Assembly: GCA_030867875.1 (NCBI GenBank)
Contig: JAOWCC010001589.1
Location: 147,409,745-147,473,744, forward strand
Direction of reading: 5' to 3'
DNA from: Actinernus sp. WN-2022
Lineage: Eukaryota > Cnidaria > Anthozoa > Actiniaria > Actinernidae
Length of the DNA: 64,000 nt
In this document: in pieces, positions 38,440 to 50,427 of the stretch
How positions within the stretch are numbered: position 1 is the stretch's first letter
Layout: the number at the start of each line of letters is the position of its first letter
Notes under the pieces: model-generated
The model's database searches: none
Seen by the model: only the letters and a program-made list of their open reading frames with translations
Told to the model about the DNA's origin: nothing
Made by a program: the position numbers and the translations under genes

Positions 38440-39537
38440 AAAATTAGCCTATTTGAAACGCTCGGCATGAAACAACTTTTTTACCTAAGACGAATCCTTA
38501 AACCTAGGTAGAAGTGTAAAAAGTGCAGGGTGTGGCGAGTTATTGCTGATCTTATGAAATAGTTTTCTATTAGCTTTCTCTAAAAGTTGGTTAATAAGAT
38601 ATACATGTAAGTTAGACGTATACCGCCTCTTGTAGCATCTCTTGAGAAAACATTACACAGTTGATAAGTCCGCTTCACTCGCTCCATATACTGGTAGACA
38701 GTACATTATTTTTGGTAGCACGATGTATTTATAAAGATGATCTACATTGTACCTCTGCCTGTGTATATCGTTCCTTTCTTAGGCTCCTTACAACATACAA
38801 ACATTTGTTGGCTTCTTGGAGTTTTTCTTTAACATGGTAATTAAACTTACAATCTTACAGACGCGTGACCCCGAGCACAGTGAGCTTTTGGTGTTGGTGA
38901 ATATCATGCAGAACAGGATAATTAGATGTATTCCCTTTCTTACTTAAAATTAATTCCTTACACTTTGATGTGTTGCAACTCAGTGTTTTCTTTAGTTCAA
39001 TCCATAAATACCTGGAAAGTACTGTAAGTCCTTAAGTACTGGAACTATAATAGTAGAATTGTCTGCATACTTGATTAAACTGGTGTCTACAAGCTAATTA
39101 ATTTCTAAATCATTTAAAAATAAATTAAACAAGTAAGGTCCACTTACACTACCCTGTGTACATGTAGTTCCCTCATTTACGTTTCTCCAACTGCATGTAC
39201 ATGTACATGTAATTCCGTTGCTGATAACTCTTTGTTTTCTACCCTCTAAAAAGCTAATATACCAATTTATAATATATAGATTAAGAGGACTATTTTTCAG
39301 CTTTTCTTCTAGCAGATTGTGGTTAACATTGTCAAAGGCTTTTGAAAAGTCCATAGTAAAAAGCCTGACAGCCTCAGTATTACTGTTATCTAATATCTTG
39401 AGAAAATTGTGTTGCATTTTAAGTAGTGCGTTAGTGCAACTGCCTCCCAAACGGTAAGCAAACTGCATCTCGCTTAAGTAATTTTCAACGCTATTCTTAC
39501 TAAATGTGTCGTACACGGTCCTTTCAAATACTTGTGC
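38440..39537 (-). pseudogene. decayed non-LTR retrotransposon reverse transcriptase
   Basis: The open part (39,516-39,094) shows [19 protein letters not shown] (RT motif A region), then [20 protein letters not shown] (the Q-G-S-V-x-G-P motif B). Below 39,094 the frame is broken but YADNSTI (motif C, Asp-Asp changed to Asp-Asn) and the downstream thumb-like LPKIMYCLPVYGASE can still be read. It is truncated at 39,537 where another repeat begins. CR1/L2-like by motif style. Confidence 0.7.
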
Positions 39538-40025
39538 AATAATTATGGAGCGTCATTAGTGCCAAAATTCACTTGTGGTATTATGATGTGAGTATTTAAT
39601 TTCCTGATGAAAAAATGGTGTTACATGTATGTTGATAATTGTATCGAGTAAAAATGGAGTTATGAACTAAAATTCAAATTTGTGAAGTAAGTTTGGAATT
39701 ATGAAGTAAGTTTGGAATTATGAATTAAGTTTGGAATTATGAAGTAAGTTTGGAATTATGAAGTAAGTTTGGAATCATGAAGTAAGTTTGGAATCATGAA
39801 GTAAGTTTGGTATTATGAAGTGAGTTTGGAATTATGAAGTAAGTTTGGAATTATGAAGTAAGTTTGGTATTATGAAGTAAGTTTGGTATTATGAAGTAAG
39901 TTTGGTATTATGAAGTAAGTTTGGTATTATGAAGGCATGAGCACTTGCAAGCGTACTCAACGCGAAAGGGTTCACGGGAAAACAAACATGTGTTTGTTCA
40001 TCGCCTACAAACATGGCGGACATCG
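39538..40025 (+). repeat. minisatellite-bearing repeat, copy 1 (+)
   Basis: Thirteen units of a 19-bp repeat (GAAGTAAGTTTGGAATTAT and variants) occupy 39,684-39,935. They are flanked by sequences whose reverse complements flank a second array at 42,620-43,140. The right flank ends at AACATGGCGGACATCG. Confidence 0.7.
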
Positions 40026-40816
40026 CGGAAGCACACACACAGAGCTTTTAAAGTTATCTACCGAGCTGTCTTCCATTGATCTTGGATATAGTGGAGTAAG
40101 CAAGTCTCTGTATGATTACGCATAACATTTAGGCCAAAGAGCTGACCGCATTTCTGGCACCTTTCCTTTTCGCCATTCTCTGTCACACTATGAATGAATG
40201 GTACATGTATTTTGTACAACAATAAATTAGTCAAGGTTACTGAAGTTTCTTATGATGGTGACTTTTAAAATTTAATTGGCAATAATCCAACTGTGTCGAT
40301 CCGCCTTCCTCCCCCAGGCCAATGCATGCAAGTCATTTTCATATTGAGCACATCCCAGCGGTGGGGCATTTGCTACCAGCAATAAACCCAGGGTGTTTTT
40401 CCTCTCTGTTTTCACAAAATATATGGGAAACACAGTCTTGGATTGGAGCTTTAGTCATCCTGAATTGTCTCCACCCTGCATTTTCACTTTCCTTGGGTAA
40501 AAACATGTCAAGTTCCTAGAACGGAGAGTTGGTTGATGGCATGCTTGACAATGGTGTACTTTGGGTACTTATGTTATGGTTTCCATATGAAAATGATGTA
40601 TTTTTTTGTAGAAAAAATATTGTAGTGAGCCAAGTGAGGTACATGTACATAATGGTTGAATGTCATTCTGTATGAAAATATAGGTGTCACAGGGACGGCG
40701 CAGGTCAGTTTCATGACAATTTTTAGCCCCCTCAATTTTTTTAGCGCGCCCACTTGAAATTTTGCTCCACGGTCCTGTATCAATCTAATAAGTGTGCAAA
40801 GCATTTTAAAATGTGA
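40026..40816. other. host DNA without recognised genes
   Basis: Nothing supported beyond short ORFs. Confidence 0.3.
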
Positions 40817-41121
40817 TCTCTCTCAATTCCAAACCTGCCATTCCCATACGTGGGGCATTTTACAACTTAGTCTCTACCTGAGGGTAGGGCATTTGCCAGC
40901 AAAGAAATCTTGGTGGGGAGGGGTGTGGAAATTATTCAGAGAGTCAAAATACCGAATTTTACATCAATGTTTATAAGAGATTTGCACTTGTTCCAAAGCC
41001 CCATAGTGGTCATAGCGGGGAGCTGACCCCGGCCAATTATGGAACTTATTGCACTGCTCTGAATCAAAAATGTCAAATACCCCACAAATGCCAGGAGGTG
41101 GCCAGATTTGGAATTGAGAGA
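40817..41121. mobile_element. MITE with TCTCT-TCAATTCCAAA ends (copy 2)
   Basis: Same terminal sequences as 19,899-20,205 (left TCTCTCTCAATTCCAAA, right TTTGGAATTGAGAGA) and a shared interior AGAGATTTGCACTTGTTCC. Confidence 0.6.
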
Positions 41122-41232
41122 CATCATAACAGGGGCGTAGCGTGCATTTTTTGCGGTGTACGCACGAGAGATTTCAGCGGGTGCCTCAGGCGCTCGCCAC
41201 TAGGGGTATTAACAGGAATAAAATACTCACAT

Positions 41233-41664
41233 CTACATCCTGTCTCTCGCAAAGGGACTCCAGTGATAATTATTTTTTTGTATGGGCCGTACATAAGCCT
41301 TTGCTTGTACAAGGGAAGATTTCAAAAACACAACATTGTATCCCTCTGGGGGAATTCCGATGACTTCCAAAATTTTGGACGATCCACGCACCGTACGCAT
41401 TACTTCGAATCCTTCGGCTTTTTCCAATGATGGGAACGCTTCCACAATCTTCTTGGTCACATGCTCTGAATCAACAGCTTTTTGAAAGACAATGTCTCGT
41501 TCTCCCAGTCCAGCTAAACCGTGCTCCATCTTTTTCTTCGACGACAGTACATTCACATAACTTTTATGTGCAAGTAGAAAAAAACTTGTGTCCAAGTATT
41601 TCGCATGGGGATAAATGAAACTTTTGTACTGTGGGTCCTGTGCCTCTTTGCTGTTCATGCGCAT
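41233..41664 (-). CDS. exon or fragment of a G2E3-like protein
   Basis: The ORF contains FPSLEKAEGFEVMRTVRGSS, then KILEVIGIPPEGYNVVFLKS and QAKAYVRPIQKN. The order of FPxL-x-GFE-x-R, a GY-x-V-x2-LK strand and an AK-x-Y-x-RP-x-Q end is typical of G2/M-phase-specific E3 ubiquitin ligase-like proteins that are amplified in corals and fish. The conserved part lies at about residues 60-130. It runs out of homology on both sides, so it is a single exon or a relic. Confidence 0.45.
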   Translation of the reverse strand: MRMNSKEAQDPQYKSFIYPHAKYLDTSFFLLAHKSYVNVLSSKKKMEHGLAGLGERDIVFQKAVDSEHVTKKIVEAFPSLEKAEGFEVMRTVRGSSKILEVIGIPPEGYNVVFLKSSLVQAKAYVRPIQKNNYHWSPFARDRM

Positions 41665-41789
41665 GCAGCCCTGGATGATGAGTAAGACGATGGTACAGTA
41701 CAGGGTGTGTAGCCAAAATGTTTACCATGTTCTTCGAGTGGAGATAAGACTCGATTCCGAGGGGTACTCCATTATATGGCCTATACGGA

Positions 41790-42345
41790 GTATGTGCTGC
41801 GGGATAGGGTATGGTTTTTGAGCTGCCGAGGTCTGGGATAGGGTATCCTTTTTACGGTTTTGGTCTGGGAAAGGGTAATGGCTTTTGATGTACAGTACCG
41901 TGCAAAAAGATTTCAACGCTAATTGGGGATATATCCCTGAGGATATATCCTTTAAAAGGGATATATCCCCTTTTTCATGAAGTGAAATAACCCCTTTTGA
42001 AAAGGATATATCCCCTGAAACTTCCCCAAAAAGGGAAATATCCTTTTTTCAGGGGATATATCTCTTTTTCAGAGGATATATCACTTCCCCCATTGAAATC
42101 TTTTTGCACGGTACTGTATTTGTCGTTGGCACAGCTTAAAATACCATATTAAAACAAAACAACGGCTTTCGTAGTGTAATTTTAATTTAAAACTGTTCGG
42201 GATCTGGGATAGGGTATATATATTTTTGCTGGGATAGGTATAGATTTTGGGATAGGGTATATAATTTTTTGCTTCAAGTCTGGGATAGGATATGGTTTTT
42301 CTAGGATACGGTATTTTTAGGTCTGGGATAGGGTCAGGGTTTTGA
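41790..42345. repeat. degenerate GGGATAGGGTAT repeats interrupted by a MITE
   Basis: About seven copies of TCTGGGATAGGGTATNNTTTT lie on either side of the mariner-type element at 41,893-42,116. Confidence 0.6.
41893..42116. mobile_element. mariner-type MITE, 224 bp, with TA target duplication
   Basis: The ends CAGTACCGTGCAAAAAGATT and AATCTTTTTGCACGGTACTG are perfect complements over about 24 nt and are flanked by TA on both sides. The interior consists of GGATATATCC palindromes. No ORF. Confidence 0.8.
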
Positions 42346-42526
42346 GGTCTCGCGGCACACCCCTACCCAAAAATTTTCTGAGTGCACCCCGGGACTCGAT
42401 TTATAGATGACTGCACATTACTACATGTACATGCTGTTGGAGATGGGAAATTAGCACATCTTTTTAAAGCTTCTGCTGCCGAAACGAGGTTTTTGACACA
42501 CTTTTTCAGAGCATCACCAGTCAATG

Positions 42527-43255
42527 GATTGTCCGCCATGTTTGTAGATGATGAACGAACACGTGTTTGTCTTCCCGTGAGCCCTTTCGCGTTGAGTACG
42601 CTTGCATGCTGGCTCATACCTTCATAATACCAATGACCAAACTTACTTACATGTAGTTCATAATATCAAACTTACTTCATAATTCCAAACTTACTTCATA
42701 ACACCAAACTTACTTCATAATTCCAAACTTACGTGTACTTCATAATTACAAACTTACTTCATAATACCAAATTTACTTCATGATTCCAAACTTACTTCAT
42801 AACACCAAACTTACTTCATAATTCCAAACTTACGTGTACTTCATAATTACAAACTTACTTCATAATACCAAATTTACTTCATGATTCCAAACTTACTTCA
42901 TAATTCCAAACTTACTTCATGATACCAAACTTACTTCATAATTCCAAACTTACAGTACTTCATAATTCCAAACTTACTTCATGATACCAAACTTACTTCA
43001 TAATTCCAAACTTACAGTACTTCATAATTCCAAACTTACTTCGCAAATTTGAATTTCACTTCATAATACCAAACTTACTTCATGATACCAAACTTACTTC
43101 ATAATTCTAAACTTACTTCACAAATTTGAATTTCACTTCATAATGTCATTTTTACTCGATACAATTATCATCATAACACCATTTTTTCCTCAGGAAATTA
43201 AATCATAATACCACAAGTGAATTTTGGCACAAATGACGCTCCATAAATAATTGGG
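42527..43255 (-). repeat. minisatellite-bearing repeat, copy 2 (reverse)
   Basis: Reverse complement of 39,538-40,025 with a longer array (CTTACTTCATAATTCCAAA units, about 42,620-43,140) showing higher-order repetition. Confidence 0.7.
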
Positions 43256-43972
43256 GTTATGTTTATGCCTCAAAAATCTTGATAGTCAACAGGGATGTCC
43301 ACTTTTGGTAGGGGGTTAATGTTCGCTTTCTTCCATGCCCCCTGGCCAAGTTTGAGTTGATAGCGACAAATTCCACAATGATTCTAAGACTAGAAGCACA
43401 GTCGGTACAAAACTTACAAAAGAGTGGGAAGCCCCTACTTACAGACCCAGCCAATTATGTGTACCATGTCTAGACATGTTTAGCCATTCTTAAAAAATGT
43501 GCAGTAGAAGGGACTTGCTAGCAGTATATCATGAATGGCAAGCCTGGAAGGGAAAAGACATGGCATAGTGCACCAGGTCGTACTGCTGCTAAAGTCTGGA
43601 TCATTACTTACGTGAACTGTGCAATGGAGTCGGTGGAGCTCTTATTTATACTCGCACTGAAAGGGAGTGGTGCAAATAGTATTCAATTTGCAGCATTCCC
43701 TTTCATGCTTGCTAAATAAGAATAGGAGAAAAGCGAACGTAACAGACTAGGAGAATTTACGATCCGGAGCCTAAAGCCAAAGGATACACCCATACTTAAA
43801 ACTGCACCAGTCCAATACTCAATGTGAAATTTTTACTATAAACCATCTCTAGAATAATTATATTAAAAAGACAGCTCTTTAGCACTTACATGTGTACAGT
43901 TTAGATTTTTGATGTCACATGCAAACCATCAATTGATACTCTTATCAAAAATACTACATGTACTGTACTTAC
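43256..43972. other. host DNA without recognised genes
   Basis: Possible intron of the WW-domain gene to the right. Confidence 0.3.
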
Positions 43973-44107
43973 ATGTACATCAACAGAACAGTTATCCTGG
44001 TTTGGCCATCTACGTTCTCCAGTAACAGTGTTGTAGAAGAACAGAGTCTCACCAAACTTGCACTTGTATTCATACCACTTACAATCTTCAGTTGCCATCT
44101 CCATAAT
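43973..44107 (-). CDS. host exon encoding a WW domain
   Basis: The acceptor CACATTACAG precedes 44,107 and the donor CAT|GTAAGT follows 43,973, giving a 135-nt, phase-0 exon. It encodes EMATEDCKWYEYKCKFGETL, then FFYNTVTGERRWPNQDN. W, the Y/F-Y-N turn and the second W-P fit a WW domain, which binds Pro-rich ligands. Neighbouring exons were not found, so the parent gene is unknown. Splice sites and domain agree, so it is probably real. Confidence 0.6.
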
Positions 44108-44699
44108 CTGTAATGTGTGGGACAGAAGAATATAATGACTTAGTTAAACAGGGATGAAATTAAAACAGACATGTGGTAGAGTGAACAGTACATGCACATG
44201 TTTACATGTTTACATGCAGGTATGTTTGCATGTGCACACAGGACATGCATTAAGGTAAATTGCATGCATGTATAGTTGATTGCAAAGCCATTGGCTTGCA
44301 TGCAAGGCCATAATGCATGTGCATGTACAGTGTATGTGTACACAATGTTATACATGCAAGTGAAATATATTTTCAGGTCAATTTTATTTTAACTACATGT
44401 AGGTAATTTTTTTGCAGCCTACGTTAATGCTGCTCAGCGAGCATAGCAGCAATAATTTCTATAAATAATTTGGAGAAAATCTTGCAATGGTTCATTGCAT
44501 TAATATTCGCTGTTTTGACCACAATCCCTTGCAGGGCCACCCATGACATGAAGTTTACTAAAACAGCAAGTATAACCACAACATATGTCTTGTAACTTAT
44601 ATGTAGCATTCTATGTTCACGACTCATGTACAAGTCACTGAAGACGTGAAGGCAATCAGACTCAGTGTGAACATATATACATGTAGTTTGATACAAGTA
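44108..44699. other. ACATG-rich host DNA
   Basis: Many CATGTACATG/TTACATG words, as is common in coral introns; no gene. Confidence 0.3.
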
Positions 44700-46758
44700 C
44701 AGTACCGCCCAGAAGTACGTTAACATTTTTTGCGTGTAATGCGCGCGAAATTCTGTGCATGTAGTACACGCATTTGAGTGTAGTAGTGACAGGCACGGAA
44801 TTACACACACATGAAGAGAAATTAATTTTGTCTGGGGAATACATGATTACCATTTCGAATGATTGTTTAATTGTTTGTGTGTTCAACTTCCAAATAAAGC
44901 ACAGCGGCACCAACTATAAATTCGCCAAAGTTGATTCCCGTCCAATTCATCACACACTTCAAGCTGCCGTTTTGTCTGTTTGTTCAACGACATTTAAGGC
45001 TGAACTCTCATCGTTTCACACTTAATTCTAGCCAACGTCTTGTCTGTTTATTCTACTCTACGTGCCAGCAAAAGTTTATTTTCATCACACACTTCAAGCC
45101 ACGGTTTAATTAACACCACAAGCAATCCGTTCGAACGCCACAAAGAATTTGTTCTAACGCTACAAGCAATCCGTTCGAACGATGCACTCAATTAGTTACT
45201 CCATCGCAGCATGGAGCTTTCACCAAGGACTAACAATTAAAAACGTTCCAACGGATAATCTTTACATCATTGTGCATTCTGTCACCAAAAGACAGGATTG
45301 CATTACGAAACACCATCCCAGCGCTGGTTTGGTGTTTTTAGTTCATCTGATAAACTTTAGCTTCTGTAGTTTCAACTCAGATCTTTTAATCCTTTAGAAT
45401 TTTTGTTGAAGTAATTGCGAATGTTTTCAATTGAAGAAGCCAGCTTTAGCAAAGATTCTCTGTAACATTGCTTTCAATTCAGCCATCAGGAGACTAATTT
45501 GTCTGGTTTCACACAACAAGATCTCTAAGAGTGCCGCGAACTTTGCGGGAAGTGTGATTTTACTGCATTGTAGTTTAAATCACCACAGAGCTTCTCAACT
45601 TTGCTGGCAAATGACAACGTCTACTAAACAGAACATTATGGAGTTCTTTTTATTTAATGTGGATCCGTTTTCAAAAGTAATGAGGTCCGAATTTTAAATT
45701 CCGCAACACAGAAGTGTGACATTTTCCGCGAACTGATTTGAATAATCAATGACTCCGCAGTGTTTGTTTTGCTTTGAGATCGCACCAAATATTCTCTACA
45801 GATAAAATTGTCTTTTAGAAATCGAGATGCTTACAGAATCAAACGATTTGAAAGTTTTTACTTCATTTGCGTATCTGAACAGTTTCCACCTGGTGCGAAA
45901 AATGGTTTGAGTCCATTCAGTTTTAATTTGTTGTCTGTTAATATTAGCGCAAGATCGTACAAACCACGTCAAACTTTTGCAGTCTTTGTGATGTTAAATT
46001 ATTCGAACGTTTGGGCAAGCCGTCCGAACGAAAGTATGGACCCTTTGCACGTGACGTCATAGCCGCCATGTTGGTGTACAGTTAACAATAGATTCTTCGT
46101 TAGCTTCTTTTGTTCTGTACACCAACATGGCCACCATGCCCTTTGTCATTTGAATCTCTAGGGATTGAGTGCAAACCATCCATAGGGCAAGTCGTTCGAA
46201 CGTTTAGGGCAAGTTCGAACATTCAGGGTAATCAGTTCGAGTTTTAAATCAGACCGTTCCAACGCTTACAACAAGCCGTTCTAACGCCTGCAGGAAATCG
46301 TTAAAAAACTTAGCGTGCCCGTTCCATGTTTTTTACTAACCATTCGAACGTTTTTGGGAATCGTTCGAACGTTTCTTTTTTAAGCCTTTGTTGCCCGTTC
46401 GTTGCCCGGCAGTATTATCGTTTGCCATGGAATAAACAGAATAAACCGGCTATGAGTATTATCGGACTCACATCTCAGTCTTGGAAAGTTTCAGTACATG
46501 AAGCGTTTATCCTGTTGAAGTCAGTTTCAACATAAACGAACGTCATGGAAGCTTGAATTAGAACAATATACTGCATAACAAAGTAAAACTACACGCATGT
46601 GCGTGTAATACGTGCGTGTACGTGCGTGTACGTGCGTGTACGTGCGTGTACGTGCGTGTAGTACACGCGTGTATTTACACTCAATTGAGTGTAGTACACG
46701 CGTGTATTACATGCGGAAAACGCGTGTGTAGATGTTAACATACTTCTTGGCGGTACTG
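44700..46758. mobile_element. 2-kb mariner-type TIR element carrying a nested repeat
   Basis: The ends CAGTACCGCCCAGAAGTACG and TACTTCTTGGCGGTACTG mirror each other with TA on both sides. Inside the left and right ends are GTACACGC-rich tracts (a TACGTGCGTG minisatellite at about 46,605-46,665). The interior (about 45,100-46,400) is a copy of the GTTCGAACG family. No transposase was seen, so it is non-autonomous. Confidence 0.7.
45120..46400 (-). repeat. GTTCGAACG family, copy 2 (reverse)
   Basis: GTTCGAACG clusters at 45,127-45,185 and 45,990-46,380 bracket body sequence (45,200-45,980) and a CCATGTTGGTGTACAG hairpin (46,040-46,140). It is the reverse complement of the copy split between 27,121-27,720 and 29,805-30,400. 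Confidence 0.65.
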
Positions 46759-46770
46759 TAGTTTGGGGCT

Positions 46771-47230
46771 GAGATTATGACTATCAGTTTGCAAAGAGCA
46801 AGACCTCTCCAGTTATCAAGAGGGTGGGCAGCAAACAATTTTCTTCTACGGTCATGTATTGGCCCCTGATAAAACCAAGCAGCCGGTTCAAAACACCAAT
46901 TAGCATTTACAATAATTTACATTCTCATTTACAGTAATTGATTTCCTGTGTTTAAACTTCACCAGGGAGAACAGCAATTCTTTGTGCTGTGAATCTTAAG
47001 AAAATGTTGAGAATTAGTAGGCTCAGAAAATCCTTGATACATGTACATCAGGACAAACTGAAACTAAATCGTGACAACTTTTGAGAAAAAAACACCACAG
47101 CTCAAACAGGCCTCAGTCACATGATAGCTGGCCAAAACTGCAAAATATCTTCATCTAACACCTTGGCATTTTTATCAACCAGTAATATATTATTCCTGAC
47201 AAAGAGCTACATGTACGTGTACTGTAGTTT
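46771..47230. repeat. dispersed repeat, copy 1
   Basis: Direct copy of 63,345-63,780 (shared GACTATCAGTTTGCAAAGA, CAAGCAGCCGGTTCAAAA and AACACCTTGGCATTTTTATC). Confidence 0.6.
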
Positions 47231-47320
47231 TTCTTCTAAAACACTTACTAGTTTTAGAAACCTTGGTTATTTTTTTTATTCCTTTAAATAGTACTTTTTA
47301 TCTTAAATTCGTAATCATAG

Positions 47321-47748
47321 CAGTGCTCGACCTTTTTTAAAAGTTACTAGCCCACTGCCAACTCCTGGTAGTCCAGGAGTGTGTTTATGAGTACGAGTGC
47401 ACAAGTCAAAACCAAGATGGTGGTCTGTTCGTGAGCTGCTGGAGTCCACAAGCTGCTGGAGTCCTAGTTGCCAGTCCTCCATCTCCAATAGAAAATTTGC
47501 AAAACATTGTAAAATGTTGTGGCATGCACATTGGAACACGATTTGACTTTTATTTCTCCTGGTTATTTTTGCAATCAAGTTTTTTTTCTTTTTTTCTTTC
47601 AATAATAATAGTAATAATGATTTATAATTATTTACCTCTGAACACCTACATGTACTAGCCCTGTGGCTAGTGGTTCTCGAATTTTACTAGCCCAGGTGCA
47701 ATTTTTACTAGTCCCGGGCTAGTGGACTACTGCTAAGGTTGAGCACTG
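47321..47748. mobile_element. CAGTG-ended small DNA transposon
   Basis: CAGTGCTCGACCTT at the left and AAGGTTGAGCACTG at the right are mirrored, with CATAG directly repeated just outside. CTAGCCC words fill the interior. hAT-like by its ends; the 5-nt duplication is shorter than the usual 8. Confidence 0.5.
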
Positions 47749-47777
47749 CATAGTCACTGTGAACACTAGCCTGCGTT

Positions 47778-48602
47778 GTATCCGAACTGAACCCTGGTTA
47801 AGTACATCTGCAAATTAATGAATGAAAGCTTGTTTTGGAACCCCAGCAGAGTAGCACGATTATGTGTACCCTCCTCTGGTTGATTTTTACAAATGCTCAT
47901 TCTTACATGTCTTCTGAATGGCCATTCAACTGTCACCAGTGCAACATATGGGTAATTTACATTTCAAAATATGGCAGGTTTTATACACGTCATTTATGAG
48001 AAAAGCAATAGCATCTGTACTGAATATCAGTTTGAAATCAAGATTTGTTTGCTAGAACAAGAGCAGTTGACTGGAGTTGAGTTCAGATGTGGCACATACA
48101 TGTACATGTACTAGATCTTTCCAAGCTGCATGGGAGATTTGACATTTTGTTGTGACAGATTATATTTAATGTGTTAGGCAAGTTTCCTTTCATGTGGCGC
48201 TAAACCACAGTCAGCCTATTACATGTACATGTACATTACAACATATGTTACATTACTTCAAAACCTGACCTGAAATTGAAATAAATCTAACCTTCTCCAA
48301 AAGTGAAACACAGGGAAATGAGGACTCAGCTCGTCTAGGGTGAGAAATTCCAAAGTAAACAGCCGACTCGCATGCAAAGGAACAGTTTCAACCGAGCAGC
48401 CTCGGACATGAACTGCCCATCATAACAATCTCCAAGGCTGGTGACAGTTGAATGGCCAGTCAGAAGATGTGTAAGAATGAGCATTATTAAAAACCAATCA
48501 GAGGAGGGTACATATAATTCTGCTACTCTGCTGGGGGTCCAAAACAAGCTTTTGTTCCTTAATTCGCAGACAGACTTCACTGGGGTTCAGTTCAGATGTG
48601 AT
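47778..48602. repeat. foldback with ~165-nt arms
   Basis: 47,778-47,943 and 48,435-48,602 are diverged reverse complements (CTGGTGACAGTTGAATGGCC at the inner end) around a ~490-nt loop. Confidence 0.55.
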
Positions 48603-48829
48603 ACAAGCTATGTGAACACCAGACAAAGGGGACAGAGGCTCAAGCTTCTAAACTCGGGATGCAGCTTACAGTTGTATCTACAGTATGGACATGGCTTATC
48701 CATGCGGTCTACAGTATACAATCTACAGGATCTATGTGATCCACAGGCAGCCCAATCTATGGGTTAGTGAAAACATGACTGTGAGAAGATACAAAAATAT
48801 TTTTTTTTTTATATAAATTGTGTATAAGT

Positions 48830-49021
48830 AAGGGTTAGAGACTGCTTGTGAGTTCTTTATCGACAAATACAGGCACGCGCTGACTGTACGATGAACGAAA
48901 AATAATGAATACTGCATGAGGCCGAAGGCCGAATGCAGTATGAAGAAATTTTGAGTTCATCGTACAGTCAGCAAGTGACTGTATTTTGCCGATAAAGCAC
49001 AAACATAAAGTCTCTAACCCT
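48830..49021. repeat. 192-nt hairpin element
   Basis: The outer AAGGGTTAGAGACT and GTCTCTAACCCTT, then GCTGACTGTACGATGAAC and its complement, then ACTGCAT-ATGCAGT form a nested palindrome. MITE-like. Confidence 0.65.
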
Positions 49022-49252
49022 TTTAATATTCAAACTAAGTGCACTGTCAGCCGTGAATTTCAAATGAAATCAGTTGTCAATAACAATTTCATAAAGAAGT
49101 CAAATATTTCGCATGAATTAAATCATTTTACGGTAAATATCTCCACAAAGAAAAGTAATTTCAATAGACAATGAATAAAAACAGAAGTAGATAACTTTGC
49201 AAAGAATAATTTACTTTGGCGTTCGGTCAGTTTAGTTGACGCCTTGCGAGTA

Positions 49253-50130
49253 TACATTTAACTCGAAAACGTTTCTCTTGGAGCCATGTATTAAAATATC
49301 GAGTATTTAGCTGGCTTAACTCCTAGATAGTCTACTTTCTTTAATAGTTTCTTTCATTCGAAAATAACTAACCTGTAGATTCCAGTGAATTGAAATCTTG
49401 AAACCGGCCTCCATGTGCTCGGCTCTGATGCAAACATTTTTCAAATAAAAATATCCTAGGTTTTCGAACCTAGCTTCCACTGAATTGTCGCTTCATTATT
49501 GACAGAGTAAGGTCTCGCCGGAAATAAAATCCATTTCTTCAGTTTGGACTGCTAGAGTGTTGTAGAAACTTTTGTTTACTCAAGACACATGTGACTTGTT
49601 AGTTGTTGTACTTCCAGCGCTTGCAAATCAGCCATTTCTAACGAACGATTATGCAAATGTTTGCCTGAAAACATAATGTGAGGCGAATAGTATGATTGTA
49701 CATTTAACTCGAAAACGTTTCTCTTGGAGCCATGTATTCAAATATCAATTATTTAGCCGGCTTAACTCCTAGATAGTCTGCTTTCTTTAATAGTTTCTTT
49801 CATTCGAAAATAACTAACCTGCAGATTCCAGTGGGGCAGTGAATTGAAATCTTGACTCGAAACCGGCCTCCGGCCATGTGCTCGGCTCCGATGCAAACAT
49901 TTTCCAAATCAAATATCCTGGGTTTTCGAACCATCCACTGAATTCTCGCTTAATTTCCCCCTCTTATTGAGAGAATAAGGTCTCGGAAATACAATCCATT
50001 TCTTAAGTAAGACTACTAGAGTGTTGTAGAAACCTTTGTTCACTCGGACACATGTTGACTTGTAAAGTTGTACTTCCAGCATTCGCAAATCAGCCATTTC
50101 CAACGAGCGATTATGCAAATGTTCGCCTCA
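49253..50130. repeat. tandem duplication, 446-nt period
   Basis: 49,253-49,698 and 49,699-50,130 both start TACATTTAACTCGAAAACGT and stay similar to the end. No gene. Confidence 0.65.
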
Positions 50131-50427
50131 AAATATATATCTTCTGTCACACAGGCAACAGAGTTCAATCCTGCCGTTACCTTTCTAGTAATTGTCTGCA
50201 TTTTCACGGTTTAATATGCGATGAGGTTTTCCAAGCCGTCCAAACACGTAACTAAGCCAAGGACTAGGTCTCCCTTTCCCTAGGTAAGAGAGGGTCTGGG
50301 TCGAGTGCTGTGGTCACCAATAATGCACGCTCATTAGCCAATCACATGCTTGGATTTTGTACAATGCACGAAATTTGAACATTAATGTATAATAAACGTA
50401 TCTTTTCATTTCCATGTTGCTTCCTTT

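Noticed and set aside
39684..39935. CRISPR-like regular repeats
   Set aside because: Head-to-tail 19-bp units without unique spacers; eukaryotic minisatellite.
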